Counted from the stretch's first letter, positions 38,751 through 53,700 are shown. The stretch is 64,000 nucleotides of DNA from Alentia gelatinosa (GCA_950022655.1 OX465579.1:141059118-141123117), one strand, 5' to 3'. Numbers and translations are program-made. Notes: a model not told the origin generated them from the sequence alone.

Positions 38751-41700
38751 CTAAATATGAAAATAATGTGGGCATCTTTTAATTGAAAGAATACAGAGAC
38801 CTCACTGACTCTGCTGTAAAACATGACACACACAAATTTCACTTCAATTCCTTTCAATTAGAACAGTACTTGTTCTAGTTGATATAATAATATAGTTCCG
38901 ATGGTTATCAGTCATGCATTTTGATTTCATATGGTCTTGGTAAATAAATAACGAAAAGAGCAGGTCTATTTCGTTAATAGAAAATACAGGTGAACTATTT
39001 TGGCCATCTTGAAAAAATCCAAGATGGTCGCAAAAAAATTGCGTGAAAACTTGTCAACATCAAATTTGTCAACATCAATTTTTTAAATCTAAGGATTCTA
39101 AGCTTTCCGAAAATGTATAGGTTACAAAATCAGGGATGAAAGTTGGGGATGTGGAAAAAAATCGGAAATTCATAACTTACAAAATAGAATCTTTTATAAC
39201 ATTATTTTGAAACAGAATTACTACGAATCGAACCATGTTCTAGTGCTGCAAGTGTATATGAAATGTTGGAATTCCGTTATTTGTCGGAAAACTTGCATCC
39301 CTGCAAAATCCCCATCAAACCCCAACAAATCAAACACTGACCCTGACTATATGGTTTGTGGACCATTACCCAATCAATCCAATAAGACCCAATCAGTAGG
39401 TGAGAAGAGATTTTTCTGAGAAACTCTGTACTTCAATTATGTTAACTGTGCTGTGAATATGTACACTACATATACTATCTAAAACAAAATAAAGATAAAA
39501 ATACATATATATCTAAATGATTATTAATATGAGTAAAGAAAATATTACAAATGTAAATTCGATAATGAGTTGGAAACACGAAATCACTTAAAAACTGAAA
39601 TCCACAAATTGGTCTAGGAAATCCTATATCTGGGATGTGATCTTGCTCACCTTGAGGCTGTTCAATCAACGTGACGGCGAAGGTTCCACTCGAAGTCTTA
39701 CACTTCTGATCCTTATTTTTCTTTTGTCTGGAGGGCGTCCGCGAGTCTCCAGGTGGCGTGCTCTTTGTAGACGCTGCTTGTGATGTAGACCGCGTCCGTG
39801 ACGGCCTCGTTTTGGAGGTGCTCTCCTGTGACAGTGCCTCACTCTCCTCATCTTCCACCTCTTCATTCTGCTCCTCATTCTCATCTTCTTCTTCACCGTC
39901 TGACACATCACTGCTTGGTGTGATATCCCCCTCTCCTTTTTGCACAAGTTCCAGTTTCCTCTCATCTTCACCTTCGTAGGTGAGACCAACTTCGATTTCT
40001 GAGAAGTCTTGGGCGACCCGCAGCTGTTTGGCCTTTTCAGCGATGGCCTTCTCTTCCTCAGTTAATGTGACTTCCTCAGATGTGGCCGCATCCTCAGCAG
40101 GTTTGACATCGGTTTCTTCTGTCTCCACGGGTGTCTCTTCAATGACTTCCTTGGCGGCAGGTTTAGTCTGTTTCGCCTCCGTTTCTCTCTGCAATAATGC
40201 ATATGACAATGAAGAAGTTGTATGAACCGTAACGTGCATGAAATATATCAAGCATTCAGTCTACTTTACTAAATTTGAGCATATAGCTAGACGATCTTGT
40301 AACGGATATTCAGCCGACAGCACTGCTGGCCTACATTACGGACTGATAGCTCACAGTAACTGTACAGGTCTGCGTATCTGAAACAATGAAGTATGTAGAA
40401 TGCTAAAGCATATGTTTAGGGGAAAGCAGTTTTTTTTGCGTTGTTTGTGTTATTTTGCTCAGACTTGCTCGTAATTGGCATGAGAATTGACCATATGCGA
40501 TATTATCGGTCCGTGCAAAAGAAACCCAGCCACGGCTGAATAGGAATATCTATGGTAATCCTCTTTTTATAACATGCAAAAGCTTACCTCTTCAGATCCA
40601 GGGGGACGAACAAAGTATGGAATCTTCCCTCTCTGCCAGTCATTAAGAACCATCTTGGCTACGGTGGCCACATCTGGTTCTCCTTTCTGTGTCAATGGAT
40701 ATATGATTTTTATACAAAACGGAAAATACACTTGGGTAGCTGAAATGTATTGGTGTGGGGAATCTTTATTGCTTATCAAATAGTGACTTAAATTAACACG
40801 TGGTGCCCAAGAACACCGCTTTAAGAAAAGTGCTTCTTAAAAGGTAGTACCTTGAGATTAGTTAGCATCTCTAACGCCCATATCAATTTCGAATGCTTTA
40901 GAAAATGTATTTTACATTAGATTCGATTTGTTGTCAGGATGTGACAAATTGCTGTTACAGAAGCAGTTTTTCTAAACGATCGATGAAAAATGACCCAAAA
41001 ATGGATCAATCAGCAATCTGGTTCACCTTCAACAATTTCCCTGTTCTGTTTGCCATCTGCTCTAAGAAGTCCTCTGGACTGGTCCACGATTCGATCTTGT
41101 ATGTTTTTACGATGTACTCTGGCTTGACACGATCTAAAACTGATTTGATATAGTCTTCAGGATTCTTCAAGTATTCCACGCGCACCTATAGAGGAATAAC
41201 AGTATAGAAGTATTACTAAAGCAGGTCCTTAAAATGTTAAGAAAAATCCAATCATACATCATTAACATATCAAATCATTGTTTGGTGGTGGTAAAATACT
41301 TCGTTAAACAGTACGGTATTACATATAGTTTTGATAAAATACTTCGTTAAACAGTATTACATATAGTTTTGATAAGTGCAGGTTTTCCACAAAATAGGAC
41401 CAGAACGCACACGAACAATTTAAGTGGAAATAGTCTATCAATCGTAATTATTAACGGTAGCCTCCCTTTTCATCACAGCTTATTTGGTGGTGGAATACAT
41501 TAAATACAGTATGCACATGACGATATGTCCTTACCACGCTCTTGAGGACCATCTCTGTGTCTGTTTCGCCGGTCGGGTACACAACGCCAGGGCAATCAAT
41601 CAGGAAGATACGTCTCATGAGGGTCACATACTGCCATACCTATGGGTGCAAGTAATATAAGCATTGAAACATGAAGGTACAGGGATGTGATAATTTCTAT

Positions 41701-44700
41701 CATCAGTCATAAAACTGTTTCTCCATGACAGCCTACTCTGATGGGTGCTCACTTGATCTCATGTTAGGCAAACAGTTCGGTATGTAAGTGAACAGCATCT
41801 CGAGCCATTCACCAAGTACGTGTAGTCTAGAGGGATAGACCCATGGACAGCATTGACTTAAAGACGTCGACACTCAGGAACTCTTGAATCATCATGTATA
41901 CAAACCAGACGGGCAAAAAAAATACTAAGAATTAACAAAATATATCATGAACCACTAAATGCTATCTATAGACGTGGCAGTGAGACACTTCCTAGTACAG
42001 CCGATGCCGTGGGAGAAAAAGGAAATATTATCAAGTGATTTCTATACAGCACAATTAACTCTAACAATTAACTATGCAGGTGGATGACATACAATCCACA
42101 ATCAAGAAGCGCTTCTAAGAAGTTCAGTAGCTATTTCCAGTGACTAATGTGACTTTACATTATAACATATAATAGTGATAGTAATTACTATTAATAACTA
42201 TAGAACATACTGAACTGCTTTGATATGTGACTGATCATTTACACATAATTCAATTTTGGTCAATAGTTATGGTGTCTATTGTTAGAAGGGAAAAAATACA
42301 TGGATCTACCTTGGTTTCACCAGCTATCGGGGCTACTTTGCAGACCTTCTTCGCCCGCAGCGTGTTGATGATGGAACTCTTACCGACATTCGGGTAGCCA
42401 ATAAATCCCACTGAGATCTGCTGTTTGTCAGCGTGAAGCTGAAGACAAAGAAAATGAATATTTTTCAAGGATCCTTTCTATTCATTTAGTGCTATAATGG
42501 AGTTATTCCTATTCGTTGTAGACATACCATTCTGTTAAAGATAAGATTATTTACGTAAATAATGATACCAAAATTGTATTTGTCTAATTTATTGGTGTCT
42601 CTCGATGTGGTCATATACCTAAAAATTAATTTAATTTGGAATAATAAAATAGAGACTCTATATTCTATTAATCATTTTCTGTCAACCAAAAATGCTATTC
42701 CGAAGTATTTCCAAAACTGGAGAGGCATTGGGAAATGTTGGTAGACTCAAGATCTGAATTCGAATTTGAAAAAAAGAATTTGGTCTCATATATTCTCGAA
42801 TGTCATTTGTTGTCTTGATGCATTATTGCGATGTAATTAGAAGCAAGTCTTACTTAAACCAGACTTAGTATGCGATATTGATGGGTCAATGGAAATAACC
42901 TGGTTCTATTTCTATCGACTTATATTCGGACTATTGCGTTACCTTTCCGAACTGCCTCAGAAGCTGGATCAGAGCACCTTTGCCAAAAGGGTTGGTGATG
43001 GATGAATGGAAGGCGAGTGTTGGATAGTCTGCTGACAAAATCGCCACCCATTTTTGCTGCAAGAGATTTAGACACCATTTCAAATACACACCCGAACAAA
43101 AATATGTACGCACGTCTTCATTCTGTGATAAAATTAATGTATTACCCAGGTCCACTAGATTGATAATAGGAAATTGTTGACAAATGAACCTTTGCACAAG
43201 TTCAGTGCTAATTAAACAGTATTCGCGATATTCTATTGAGGAAACCTATGAAAGTTTGGGGTCAGAGGTCGTATCCCATCGAGTTTGCATCGCGTAGTAA
43301 TTCACAGGATGAAGCCGTGTGAATTACAAAGTGATTCAAAGGAGATAGGATCAAGCTCTGACCCTAAACTTGAATGGGTTTCTGAATTTATCTCACCCTT
43401 CACATTGACTAATGGGCTAACATTTGTGACATAATCCCCCATTGGATATTTTTCCTAAATATCTCATGGGCGTTGGATCCGAGTTCCCAATGTCAAGTCT
43501 ATGGAGAAAACAAGAAGCCTTACCGTAACCCAGGTGGGCACTAAATCGCATTTGTTTAAGATAAAGATGAGGTGTTTGTGTGGTTTCTCTTTCTTCATAT
43601 ATTTCTCTATTTTTGGAGAACGAGTGCCAACGGGATCCCGGCTGTCTAGGACCTGAATTATCACATCTGAGGAGTCGATCACCTAACAGAGAAACAAACA
43701 TATTCTTAAGCCTCACTTAGAAAGGTTTCCAAAGCGTCCAACGAGACACATCAAGCAAGTTGAGTTGGGCGGGGTATAACAAGTAAGTTTTAGTTCGTGT
43801 GAAACGACAACTAATTTTATAAATTAATTTCCTCAATGGCTATATGTACGTATAACGAAAAGGGACCACACTGTTTACTAAATGCATCCACTGATGGGTA
43901 GAAATAGGTAGATAATTTATAATGTAACTTACAACGAGACTTAGCTTGCAAAACAGAATCTCCTTTCTTTGATAATACTTTGAGACAGTTATTATCTATT
44001 CTGTTGGGAATCTCTGGGAATCATTTGAATCTTCCCTTTTCAAGTGATCTTCCAAATCAAAACTTTTTAAAATGAATTAAGAAGGCCGAACCAAATAAAA
44101 TCCTATCTTTCCAACCCCTTTGTACATTTATTACAGGCTAAAACCAGTATATTTGCTCGGTTTTTTACTCTTCCAAAAGCGCACCTATGTTTAGAGAGAG
44201 TGGACCGGATCTGGGATCCGTTTCCATGGTTGGTCCCTTCGCTGTCTGATCCCGGACAATGGAGTATCCTGGAGACACTATAGCGACTTGGTTTGAACTA
44301 ATGGGAAGTTGCCAGTAACAAGGTAGCATCAGCTTAATATAGTGGTGTATATTGCAATGTCTCAAATACTTAAAAAGAATTAAGGTAATTTTCAGTCTTT
44401 CACCACTGTTCGTCTTTCCTTCTTCATTCCCCAGAGATGAGTATATACCTCTAAATTGGATGAGATAACAGATTTCTTTTTAACCACTGTTCATATTGTG
44501 TAAGCATTTTGGGAAGATTATGTTTGTATAATAGGCGTCAATGTTTGTTAAGCACCGTCTCGCATCAAATGCGGTCGGGATCCGTCTACATTCGATAATG
44601 CAGAGTGAGGGGTTACATAAAATATATGTAAACCAGCGAAAGGTTAAGGTCTCATTGGGTTCTCACGAAGAAGTAAATCAGAAAACTACAATACTAAACT

Positions 44701-47700
44701 TTGATTTCAGCATGACTCGAAATAAATCATAAACGAAAGAGTATGTCTCAGTACAGATCTACAAAAAAGAAGTACATGTTCAAGTTTTTTCTCTCCACGA
44801 GATCCTCACTCTCGTGACACTTCACTCTCCATACGTAGTTCTGGTATGTCTGTCTATGTGGCGGAGGAACTACAAGCAGATCCGATAGAATTCTAACGTT
44901 TTATATGTGGTAGGTAATCTTTTAAAGATATTTGAAGATATCTTTTAGAAGATATCTTTTAAAAGATATCTTTTAGAAGATATCTTTTAAAAGATATCTT
45001 TTAGAAGATATCTTTTAGATTAGGATAACATAAATGCTACCATGTTGAAGAGACATCGTGGTGCCGGGTGTATCAGGTGGGGGCCACCTAGTATTAAAGC
45101 ACTGACCTTGTAGAGTTCGTTCCAGATGCGCTTAGAAGAGCCCGCCTTAAAGTGCATGTCCCGAGCCTCATCTCGCACTCCGTCGTCCTCAACGAGGCGG
45201 TCCTTGTCCTTCTCCTCGCTGTATTTGTCCTCCTTCTGTTCTATGCTCGTCACAAGACCCTGGGAGTTGTGGAGAGGAAAGGCACTCGTACAGGCAAAAT
45301 ATGAGCCCAAAACACCGACGCTCACCACGCACATAACAGAATGCTGGGAGGCTGCTTGGTAAAACAACCATATACTGGATTGATTGTCAACAGACATATA
45401 CAATGCTATGAACGCTAAAGCCTTAATATCTCCAGAGTATCGTTTATTTCTTAGGGGTTGGCGGAGAGTGAATATAATAAACAACTATCATAACTTACCT
45501 CCATATCTGCTGCGTTTATGTTTGGTCGTTTGCGTTGAGATTTTTTACCAAACGTGTTCTCGAAGCTCTCAGTATCCAAAATGTGCATCCTCTTATACTA
45601 GAAGGTAAAATGAAGTATTTAGTTTTCCCGTATTGTAATCCTTGAAAAGGGTGAAACCAGTAGAAGATACTATGTGAAGTTACGTTCACATTACGCACAC
45701 CTTCTGTGCAACTTATTTATTCAATATGAATATGGTGCTCAAAGGACACTTCTTAAACTATAATTGAATTACAATAATACAAGTATATATGTTCGTGTAG
45801 GTAGTATATCTGAAAATAAAAGTATGTGACAATAAACAAATTCTATAATGGTTTCACTTACATAGAGCTGACATAGAAATATATGCTGTGAAATACTAAT
45901 TGGCATCTCTTATGTGGGGAGAGGTTTCAGGGCGATAAATCCAGAATATTTCTTTGAGGAAAGATGAATCAAGGCACCACTATCACATGCTTATTTATTG
46001 TAACAGTCGCGTTCCGTGAATGGCAAGAACACTGTGAATTAAAGTGCATAAGCGTTGAACTCGTCATATTGTAACAAACATGTACAATAAATCATCAGCA
46101 GTCAAACAATCTATATTACTATACAAAAAAGGGAGAGTGTGCTGATTTCCTGTGACCTCGCGCAGTGAGCTGGAGCAACCAGAATGACTGGACTGGCCAG
46201 CGCTCGCTGTTTTTATAGCCAAATTGCGACGTCACAGAGTCCACCGGCGGTGTACCTGTCCCGTCCACCGGCGGTGTACCTGTCCCATCCACCGGCGGTG
46301 CACTTATCCCATCCACCGGCGGTGTACCTGTCCCATCCACCGGCGGAGGACCTGTCCCACCCACCGGCGGTGGACTCGGCACTCCCCTGCTACAATATTC
46401 CTATGTGAATTTAAAAAAGTGATTAAACTAGACAGCTTTAGAACTAATATATCAACTCCTTGTCTGCCAGAGTTGGGTATTTCTCACCCATTCCAGGACC
46501 AGTTGATACTCTCGCCATGCCGCGAATGGGCAGTTTAACGTCCAAATTGTTCAATTAGACTTTAAAAACTAATTACCAACTCCCAGTGTAACGCTAGGAC
46601 CCTTCAGTTAATACACATTAGGTAGAGTATATATAAACCAATCCCTGATGAAGGTCCCGTGTGACCGAAACATGTTAGAAATTTGAAACACCAATTTATT
46701 GACCCCTTATTAATTAATTAAGAAGACTAGTCCTATTGGTTTTGAGGGAATATCTTGCTTAAATCATCTAAGAGTAAATATAAATATGCATTACCTTGGC
46801 AGTCTGATTAAGCAGGGTGATTGGCAGCTTAGTCTGACGGAGAACCACCTTGTAGGGATCCTTCATCACCTTCCCCATTTCGTCCTGGAACTGCTGCAGG
46901 GCATTTTGTGTGATAACCCGTGTGTTACCTAATATAAGATAGATTCAACCGGTAGACATTAGAACACTGGGATAAAACGCTTTTTCTTCTGACTTGATCT
47001 AAAATGAAATAAGGATATTGGTTAACATAACTGTATATGGAGTCTACTCAGGCATGGAACTGGGAAATAAAAAAAAACTGAGAATATTCTGCATGGGTGT
47101 TGGAGGCTGCCTAGACCTCCAAGAGGGTCAAGGCGGGAGGGGGGGGGGGGGGGCGAAACCTACTGTATTTTGAACGAAGAACTAAAATGGCTAGAACTTT
47201 GCTTATATTGCTCAATATATTTCACGTTTTTCCTTTGACCTTCCACCTCTAATAAAAAAATGATTTTCTCCGAGTTTCATTTATCTCAAAAATGAACCTC
47301 GGGTTGTCAACAAATCTGGAAATACGGGAAAATCCCAAGCCTGTTCATTACAAGTGCACTGGTAGCACAAGTAAACCTATGAGGAATGTAGTCTAACCCG
47401 GGTGAAAAAAATATTACAGTGAATTGCATGCAGGTAGTATAAAAGTAGGGAAAATTAGACAGTTGATTGTCAATAATTGATTTACAATAAATGGTCCCAC
47501 GTATTTTGGCATGAGAATGTTTGCAAGTTACGTTGTATTTCATGACTTGGTATATAAAAACGATTTCAACCTACCGAACCACTTTCTGTTTGGTTCCACT
47601 CGAGCCACAGTACCAGGTGCTAATCTCGATTGAAAGGGAGCAGCTTTTGTGATTTTTCCTCGCGAATCCCTAGATGGGAAAAAACATTTGTCATTCCATA

Positions 47701-50700
47701 TAAGTAGACCTCGAAACAACATAGAAAAGCACTGGTGTTTACACGGCTTTCGTACATTTTAATGGAAAGGCTATATCATACGTGTACTTAAAAATACTCC
47801 ACCAGGTAAATATTAATCTAGGTACAAATTTACCGCTTTTCCCCTCTATAATAGCAAGATAGGAGAAGAATTATTCATTCTATCAAGTATCATTTATCAG
47901 TTCACTTGCCTTTTCGCCTTGAAGTTCCTATACATTTGTAGTCGTTTGATTGTGGCACGGTCACGCATATTTTGTCCACCAGCCCCTTTCTCTCGATCTA
48001 TTGAGAGAAATACAGGTTTGCAATCAGAAACAGAACCAACTAAAAATGTTTACTCATGTTAGCCAGAATTGTAGGGGACTAGAATACTACGCCCAACAAT
48101 ATTTGGTCTTAGGACACAAATTCCAGGTCAACTGGATAGACAATGCAGTTTATCAATAACCATACCACCTGACTCGCTTAGTTGACCACTTACCTCGTCC
48201 AAAAATTGTTGCCATGTATTAATGGACAACTTATCAGTCAGGGGGAAGGGACATGCATTATTTTAATCATGAACCTGAACCAAACGTGCACTTTATGTCC
48301 AAGATATGGTCTCTAGGCACATTGAATTCATTGGTCAAATCAATTATTTCAGCCAGGTGATGCATTTCTTCTTTTGTTTTTTCATGATGTATGATGAGCA
48401 TTTTCATGGCGAAACTTTTACTATTTCCAATCCTAGTAACTTTTACTAGCCCTAGAAACACTATACAGAGGTTTCTAGTACCCATTAGACACCAACCTGG
48501 TGTAAATTGGCAAATACTTGCTTGTTACAAAGAAAAGAAGGAAATCACTGTGGCACTATGTCACAGCCACAGCACACCACGGTAATGTTGCTGGTTGGGA
48601 ATTAACCATTCCTTTATTCAAGGTAGCATCACTGTTGGCATTAGGTAAATTTAACAGCCATGTCATTATTATCATATATATTCATTAAGATTTTGTCTTT
48701 TGTTTTTCTTTTACCGGGAGTAGACTATCTGCTGCTCACTTCGATGCGGGAGCTCAAACTGTACATCTCGCCACGTCTTTAGAAAATATCAATATTTAAC
48801 AGCTGAAAACTGTTGTTATGAATATATCCGGGGGTTTTTTTGGGGTTTTTTTTTTATAAGTATATCCGTATGTTAGGAGTATATCTGTAACACTAGGCGG
48901 TACTGTCTTAAGGTTAGGCAGAGAAAATAAAATTGACTGGATGGTTTTTCGTAGAAACAAGGTCTGTCAACTTTATAAGGTGATTGACAAGCGGTTTTTT
49001 TTCAGCCAGTTTCACTTTGCAATTGGTTGTTGTTGAATGTAGGCTGGTAGAAAACTGCTGTGAGTTTCAAAAGTGTGGTATTGTCATTGAAAGGTTTTTC
49101 ATGACATGCTGACAATAAATTTTTTTTTTTTTTTTTTGTATAAGCAGTTTTATTCATGAAGAAGGTTACACATGTCATCATTCTAAAGGTTCAACCAGTT
49201 ACATTGCTGCTTCGTTTTTTTTGTTTTTTTTTAACAACACAGAAAAGTATGAAATCTTATATACCTAGTAAGTAAATAACTTGAAACAGTTGGACGTCCA
49301 TATAGCCTCCAATATTTGGAGTGGCATGTAAGCTCAAAGTATTATAATGATCAAACAAGAACATGTATGATGGTGATGAAAAATTGCAATGAAAATAAAG
49401 AGAAAACCTTGACAGAAGGTTTATACCAATTGGTCCTGCTTTACATAATAAACATATTATTTTTACATCTTATTTTCACATTTCCTTGTGTCCCTACTTC
49501 ATCATTGTTTCATAGATGTTATTGTACACCCTGTAAACTTATGAATCGAGGAGTTTACTCTGGTAGGCTTACGTAGAACTACTGTAAGAACCCGATGTGC
49601 TACTTCCATAAGTTGAAGGAGACCATTGCTCATGTTGTTATCTGATATCCAAGGGCGACAGGAAACGTCTGGTATTGTCATCGTAGACCTACTGATGATA
49701 ATGATATCGTGTTCATTACCTTACACAGGAGAGTCTGTCGGTAACATTGTAAACCTACTGATGATAAAGATGGTGTTGGTGTAACTACTATACTAAATCA
49801 GTATGCTTCTTCCGGAAGGTATACTGGTGTTGTAGACCTACCGATGACAGAATAAATCTTCTTAGACTTACACTTATAGCCTTTTCAGAATTAAATCAAA
49901 AATTTTGAATTTATGTTCTCGGTTTTTCAAGAAGCACATATGTTTCTCTCTCTGTAATGCTGATTTGAATTCAAGTGACCAATCATACACTGACAAATTA
50001 GTTTTGAAATAGTCGTTGTTTGTATACATAGAATTTCGCTAGGATACTTATAAAGTTGGAAATACGTGCACGGGTATCCTTGCTTTGTGCTCCAAATAAT
50101 ATCTGGATAGTTCCCATTTCTAAATTTAGATCTAGTGTCTTTTCAAGCCAGTTATTCAACTGATTCCAAAAATCTGACAATAAGTTTGTCAATAAGACAG
50201 TTTGTCAATAAGAGTGAAATTGATTTTACAATTAATATATGTGGGTTGTTTTGATGTTTAAGGCATACAATCTAGTTTACTATATTAATACAAGAGCTAA
50301 GAGTGCATTATCAAATAGAAATATTGGCCTTTAAAGACCAAATGAGCAGGTGGACGCCTTTAAAACTCAATACAGAGAGAGAGGGAGGGAGGGAGGGAGG
50401 GAGGGAGGGAGGGAGGGAGGGAGGGAGGGAGGGAGGGAGGGAGGGAGGGAGGGAGGGAGGGAGGGAGGGAGGGAGGGAGGGAGGGAGGGAGGGAGGGAGG
50501 GAGGGAGGGAGGGAGGGAGGGAGGGAGGGAGGGAGGGAGGGCATCTATGAATAGGGAAGGGCCTGCATTGATTGGATATTTAAAGCCCATCTCCTCTGTG
50601 AAGTCAGCAGGTCATGGCTCAATGCACACATATATATAAAACCTATCTATATAAGAAACGTTTGCTTCATATTGATCATTCATGGATGAATGCACACAGA

Positions 50701-53700
50701 CCTGTCTGCATGCTCCCTAGCCATGGGGGGGACACAACTTTGTTTCTATGTAAAGTAGGTCAAGCTTATATCTGGTAGTAAATGATATTGCAAATAATTT
50801 TACAAACCAATATCATTTGACTAGGTCTTGACTGATTCCTATAACAGAGTTATGAACCATTTTGACGTCTGTTTATGTGTAAATATGCTGAATAAACCAT
50901 CCTCCCATACACCTCATGCCTTCCCCCCCTCCTATTATGAGATTTGGCAAAAATACATGAATAGCACATCAAATATACACGTCACCTAAATAATGACACT
51001 TCCTAGAGTGTAAGCAACTGTCAGTGCCACTTATGGAGATGGTAAATGTTACACCAATGCTCCCTGTAAATCAATATTGAGTAAACATATGTTTGAGCAT
51101 GCCCATTTCACTGAAAATCCCCCCCCCCCCCCCACTTTCAACAAATACTTGAATATCTCAGCAAATATAGAATCTACTTAGAAAATTCCACTTCCTAGCA
51201 CCTACTGCTTTTTATTCTCTTTCAAATGAGGCATATCATATTCTGATTCAACCAGTTTAAGGGGTAGAAATATGTCCATAAAGGAGTTCTTAAAAATGGA
51301 CCTGTGACTACCAAAGTCCCCCCCAAACTGAATTCACTTTTTTTTCAAATCCATTCCAAAATACTAAATTTTAAAAACTGTGAGGCATTGTACCACCATA
51401 AAACCTTATGTCCAAGACAGAAATCATATTCCTATCTGTACTTAGTGAGCTATAAAAAGCAAAAATATGGTCAGGTCACCTAATGACTTTACAAGCATGT
51501 GTACTACAGTAGGCTGTAGCCATAACCTAAAGACCAACCGTCCACCTGCTAATAACAACCGATAGCTTTATTGTTTACATAGATTTTAAAGTTAAACCTA
51601 CATGGGGCCATAGTTCACTGGCCATAGTTGGAAAATAATATTTGAAAAAGAAGGGTTTGTAAATTGAAAATTTTTGAACAATGCAGAAAGAAGGGTACCT
51701 CTTCTAGGTCAGGCTTAAATGTTCATATAAACATGATGGTCATATATTAATAGATGGCTGTAGCCATTAGGATTAGACCAAAAGGTATCTGGTTTTGTGA
51801 TTTACATATCCATTTTCCTTCAATCCGGTTCCGCAGCTGTTGCGCAGTGCTAAGGGCTGGTTCCACCGACATGATCATGATGATGAATTTGCCTTGTTTT
51901 ATCTTGGTATATCTTTGTATATCTTTTATCTTACAGTGTCACGATGTATTGTACCCCCGTTGTGTCGATACATAGCATGTGATGTTGTGTGTCTATTTTA
52001 TGCTCCACCACCGCGACTCCTCAAGACACATCCCGACAAATAGTAATGCGATTATTCAAACCTAGCCCAATTTAAGGGCTGATTCCACCAACACGATGGA
52101 TTTGTTGAGATATATATTAGTATATCTTGTAATGTCTTACAGTGTGGCGATATGTCATACCTCCGTTGTCACAAAACGTAGCCGTGCGGTATTGGTTTTG
52201 GTTTTGGTGCTCCACCACCACGACACCTCAAGACACTTCGCGACAAATAGGCAAGCGATTGTTCAAACCTAGCACGATTTAGCAAGACAACCATATTGAG
52301 CCTAATCTTGCTATGTCAGCGCTATGTCAGTTATTTGATATTTGAGCTCTGGTATGGTATCTCGAATTTGACTGAAAAATTTTCGCCAGTGGAGAAGGAT
52401 GAAAAAAACACCCACAAAGATTTAGGTAAAGTATTCACCCCTGAATGGACCTGATCTCCATTCAGGGGTGAACAGCTGTTCTATATTATTAGGCGAGGCA
52501 CTGTGCAGTCTGGGAACCAGCGAGAAAAACTAAACAAAATGCCTGGATCTGAGAACCAGCAAAGCTCCACTGGAAAACTATGTCTAAATACACAGTTGTA
52601 AAGTTAGATACGGCTATTTTGAAGGTTGGCGAAGACAAATGGGTACATATTTGTCAATTCAATTTTGTTTTCACACATGTCAGAGTCCGGCCAGTGAGAA
52701 ATGATGACCCGGTGGAGGGCTCTATGCCAAAGGAACCCGGCCCTGTTTGGGACAGGGCCGGGTACACTGGCTAACAAAGATTATTCGTCGAGTCAGCCTG
52801 GAAGTAGGTGGCGCTACAAACCCTGCTTTTGACAGGGGAACGGCCATCTTGGAGAAGCAACTTCGCAATGCTAGGCCTATGGGGCGTTCAAACGTTCATT
52901 TACAATACTATCTAATATGCGAGGATGTTTAAAGTGCTTCTGAGCCACTTCTCTTGATAAAATCAAAGTTCCCTGAAAATTTCAGATCAAATGGGAATGT
53001 GATAGTCGTGGTGTAGACTGTTGATGCGATGTCAACAAATCATCGAAACAACCATTTTTCTTTAAGTTGGCACTTTCAAATCATGTCTGGATATTGTATC
53101 TAATCCTATTTAAACGATTACATGTAAAGATTGCACATAAGAATGTCGGAAACAATATTTCTTCACCATTTAACACTCTGACAGCGCTTTGTGGTCACCA
53201 GCAATATGGCGGACTCAGTCCGTTGTCAGGGAAATTTGGGAAATTTGCATAACTTGGGGGGTATTTTAAACCGGAAGTCACCAGATGACTCGGAGAATGT
53301 GAATTCTCTGATCTGGCTGGATACTTCCGGTTCAAAAAACCCTCCAAATTATGCAAATTTGCCTGACAACTGATTGATCCGCCATCTTGCCTGGTGAATA
53401 CAAAGCGCTGTCAGAGTGTAAAATGGCAAAAAAATATATCAATCACCCTTCTTCTGCGCTTTATGAACATGTAATAGTTGAAATCCGATTATTTACATTA
53501 TTCAGATATGATTTTAAACATGCCAACTCGAAGAAAAACGGTGGTTTCGATGCTTTGTTGACATCGCGTTTATAGTCTAAACTGGGGCTACCAGATAATC
53601 ATTTGATCTAAAATTACCAGGGAAGTCTGATTTTGTCTGGGGAATTGCTTCAGAATTAATTCAAACATCCTCACACATTAAAAAGTATCATAAATGGACG

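Noticed and set aside
39666..40225. Several frames in both directions over GNL2 exon 13
   Set aside because: Shadows of the low-complexity acidic coding exon, which joins in phase to its neighbours.
46119..46538. Proline-rich frames over the 24-bp minisatellite as a secreted or structural protein
   Set aside because: The openness comes from the repeat length being a multiple of three; there is no signal peptide or splice connection.
50303..50590. Long frames on both strands over the GGGA array
   Set aside because: They are produced by the tetranucleotide repeat and lie in a repeat inside a GNL2 intron.
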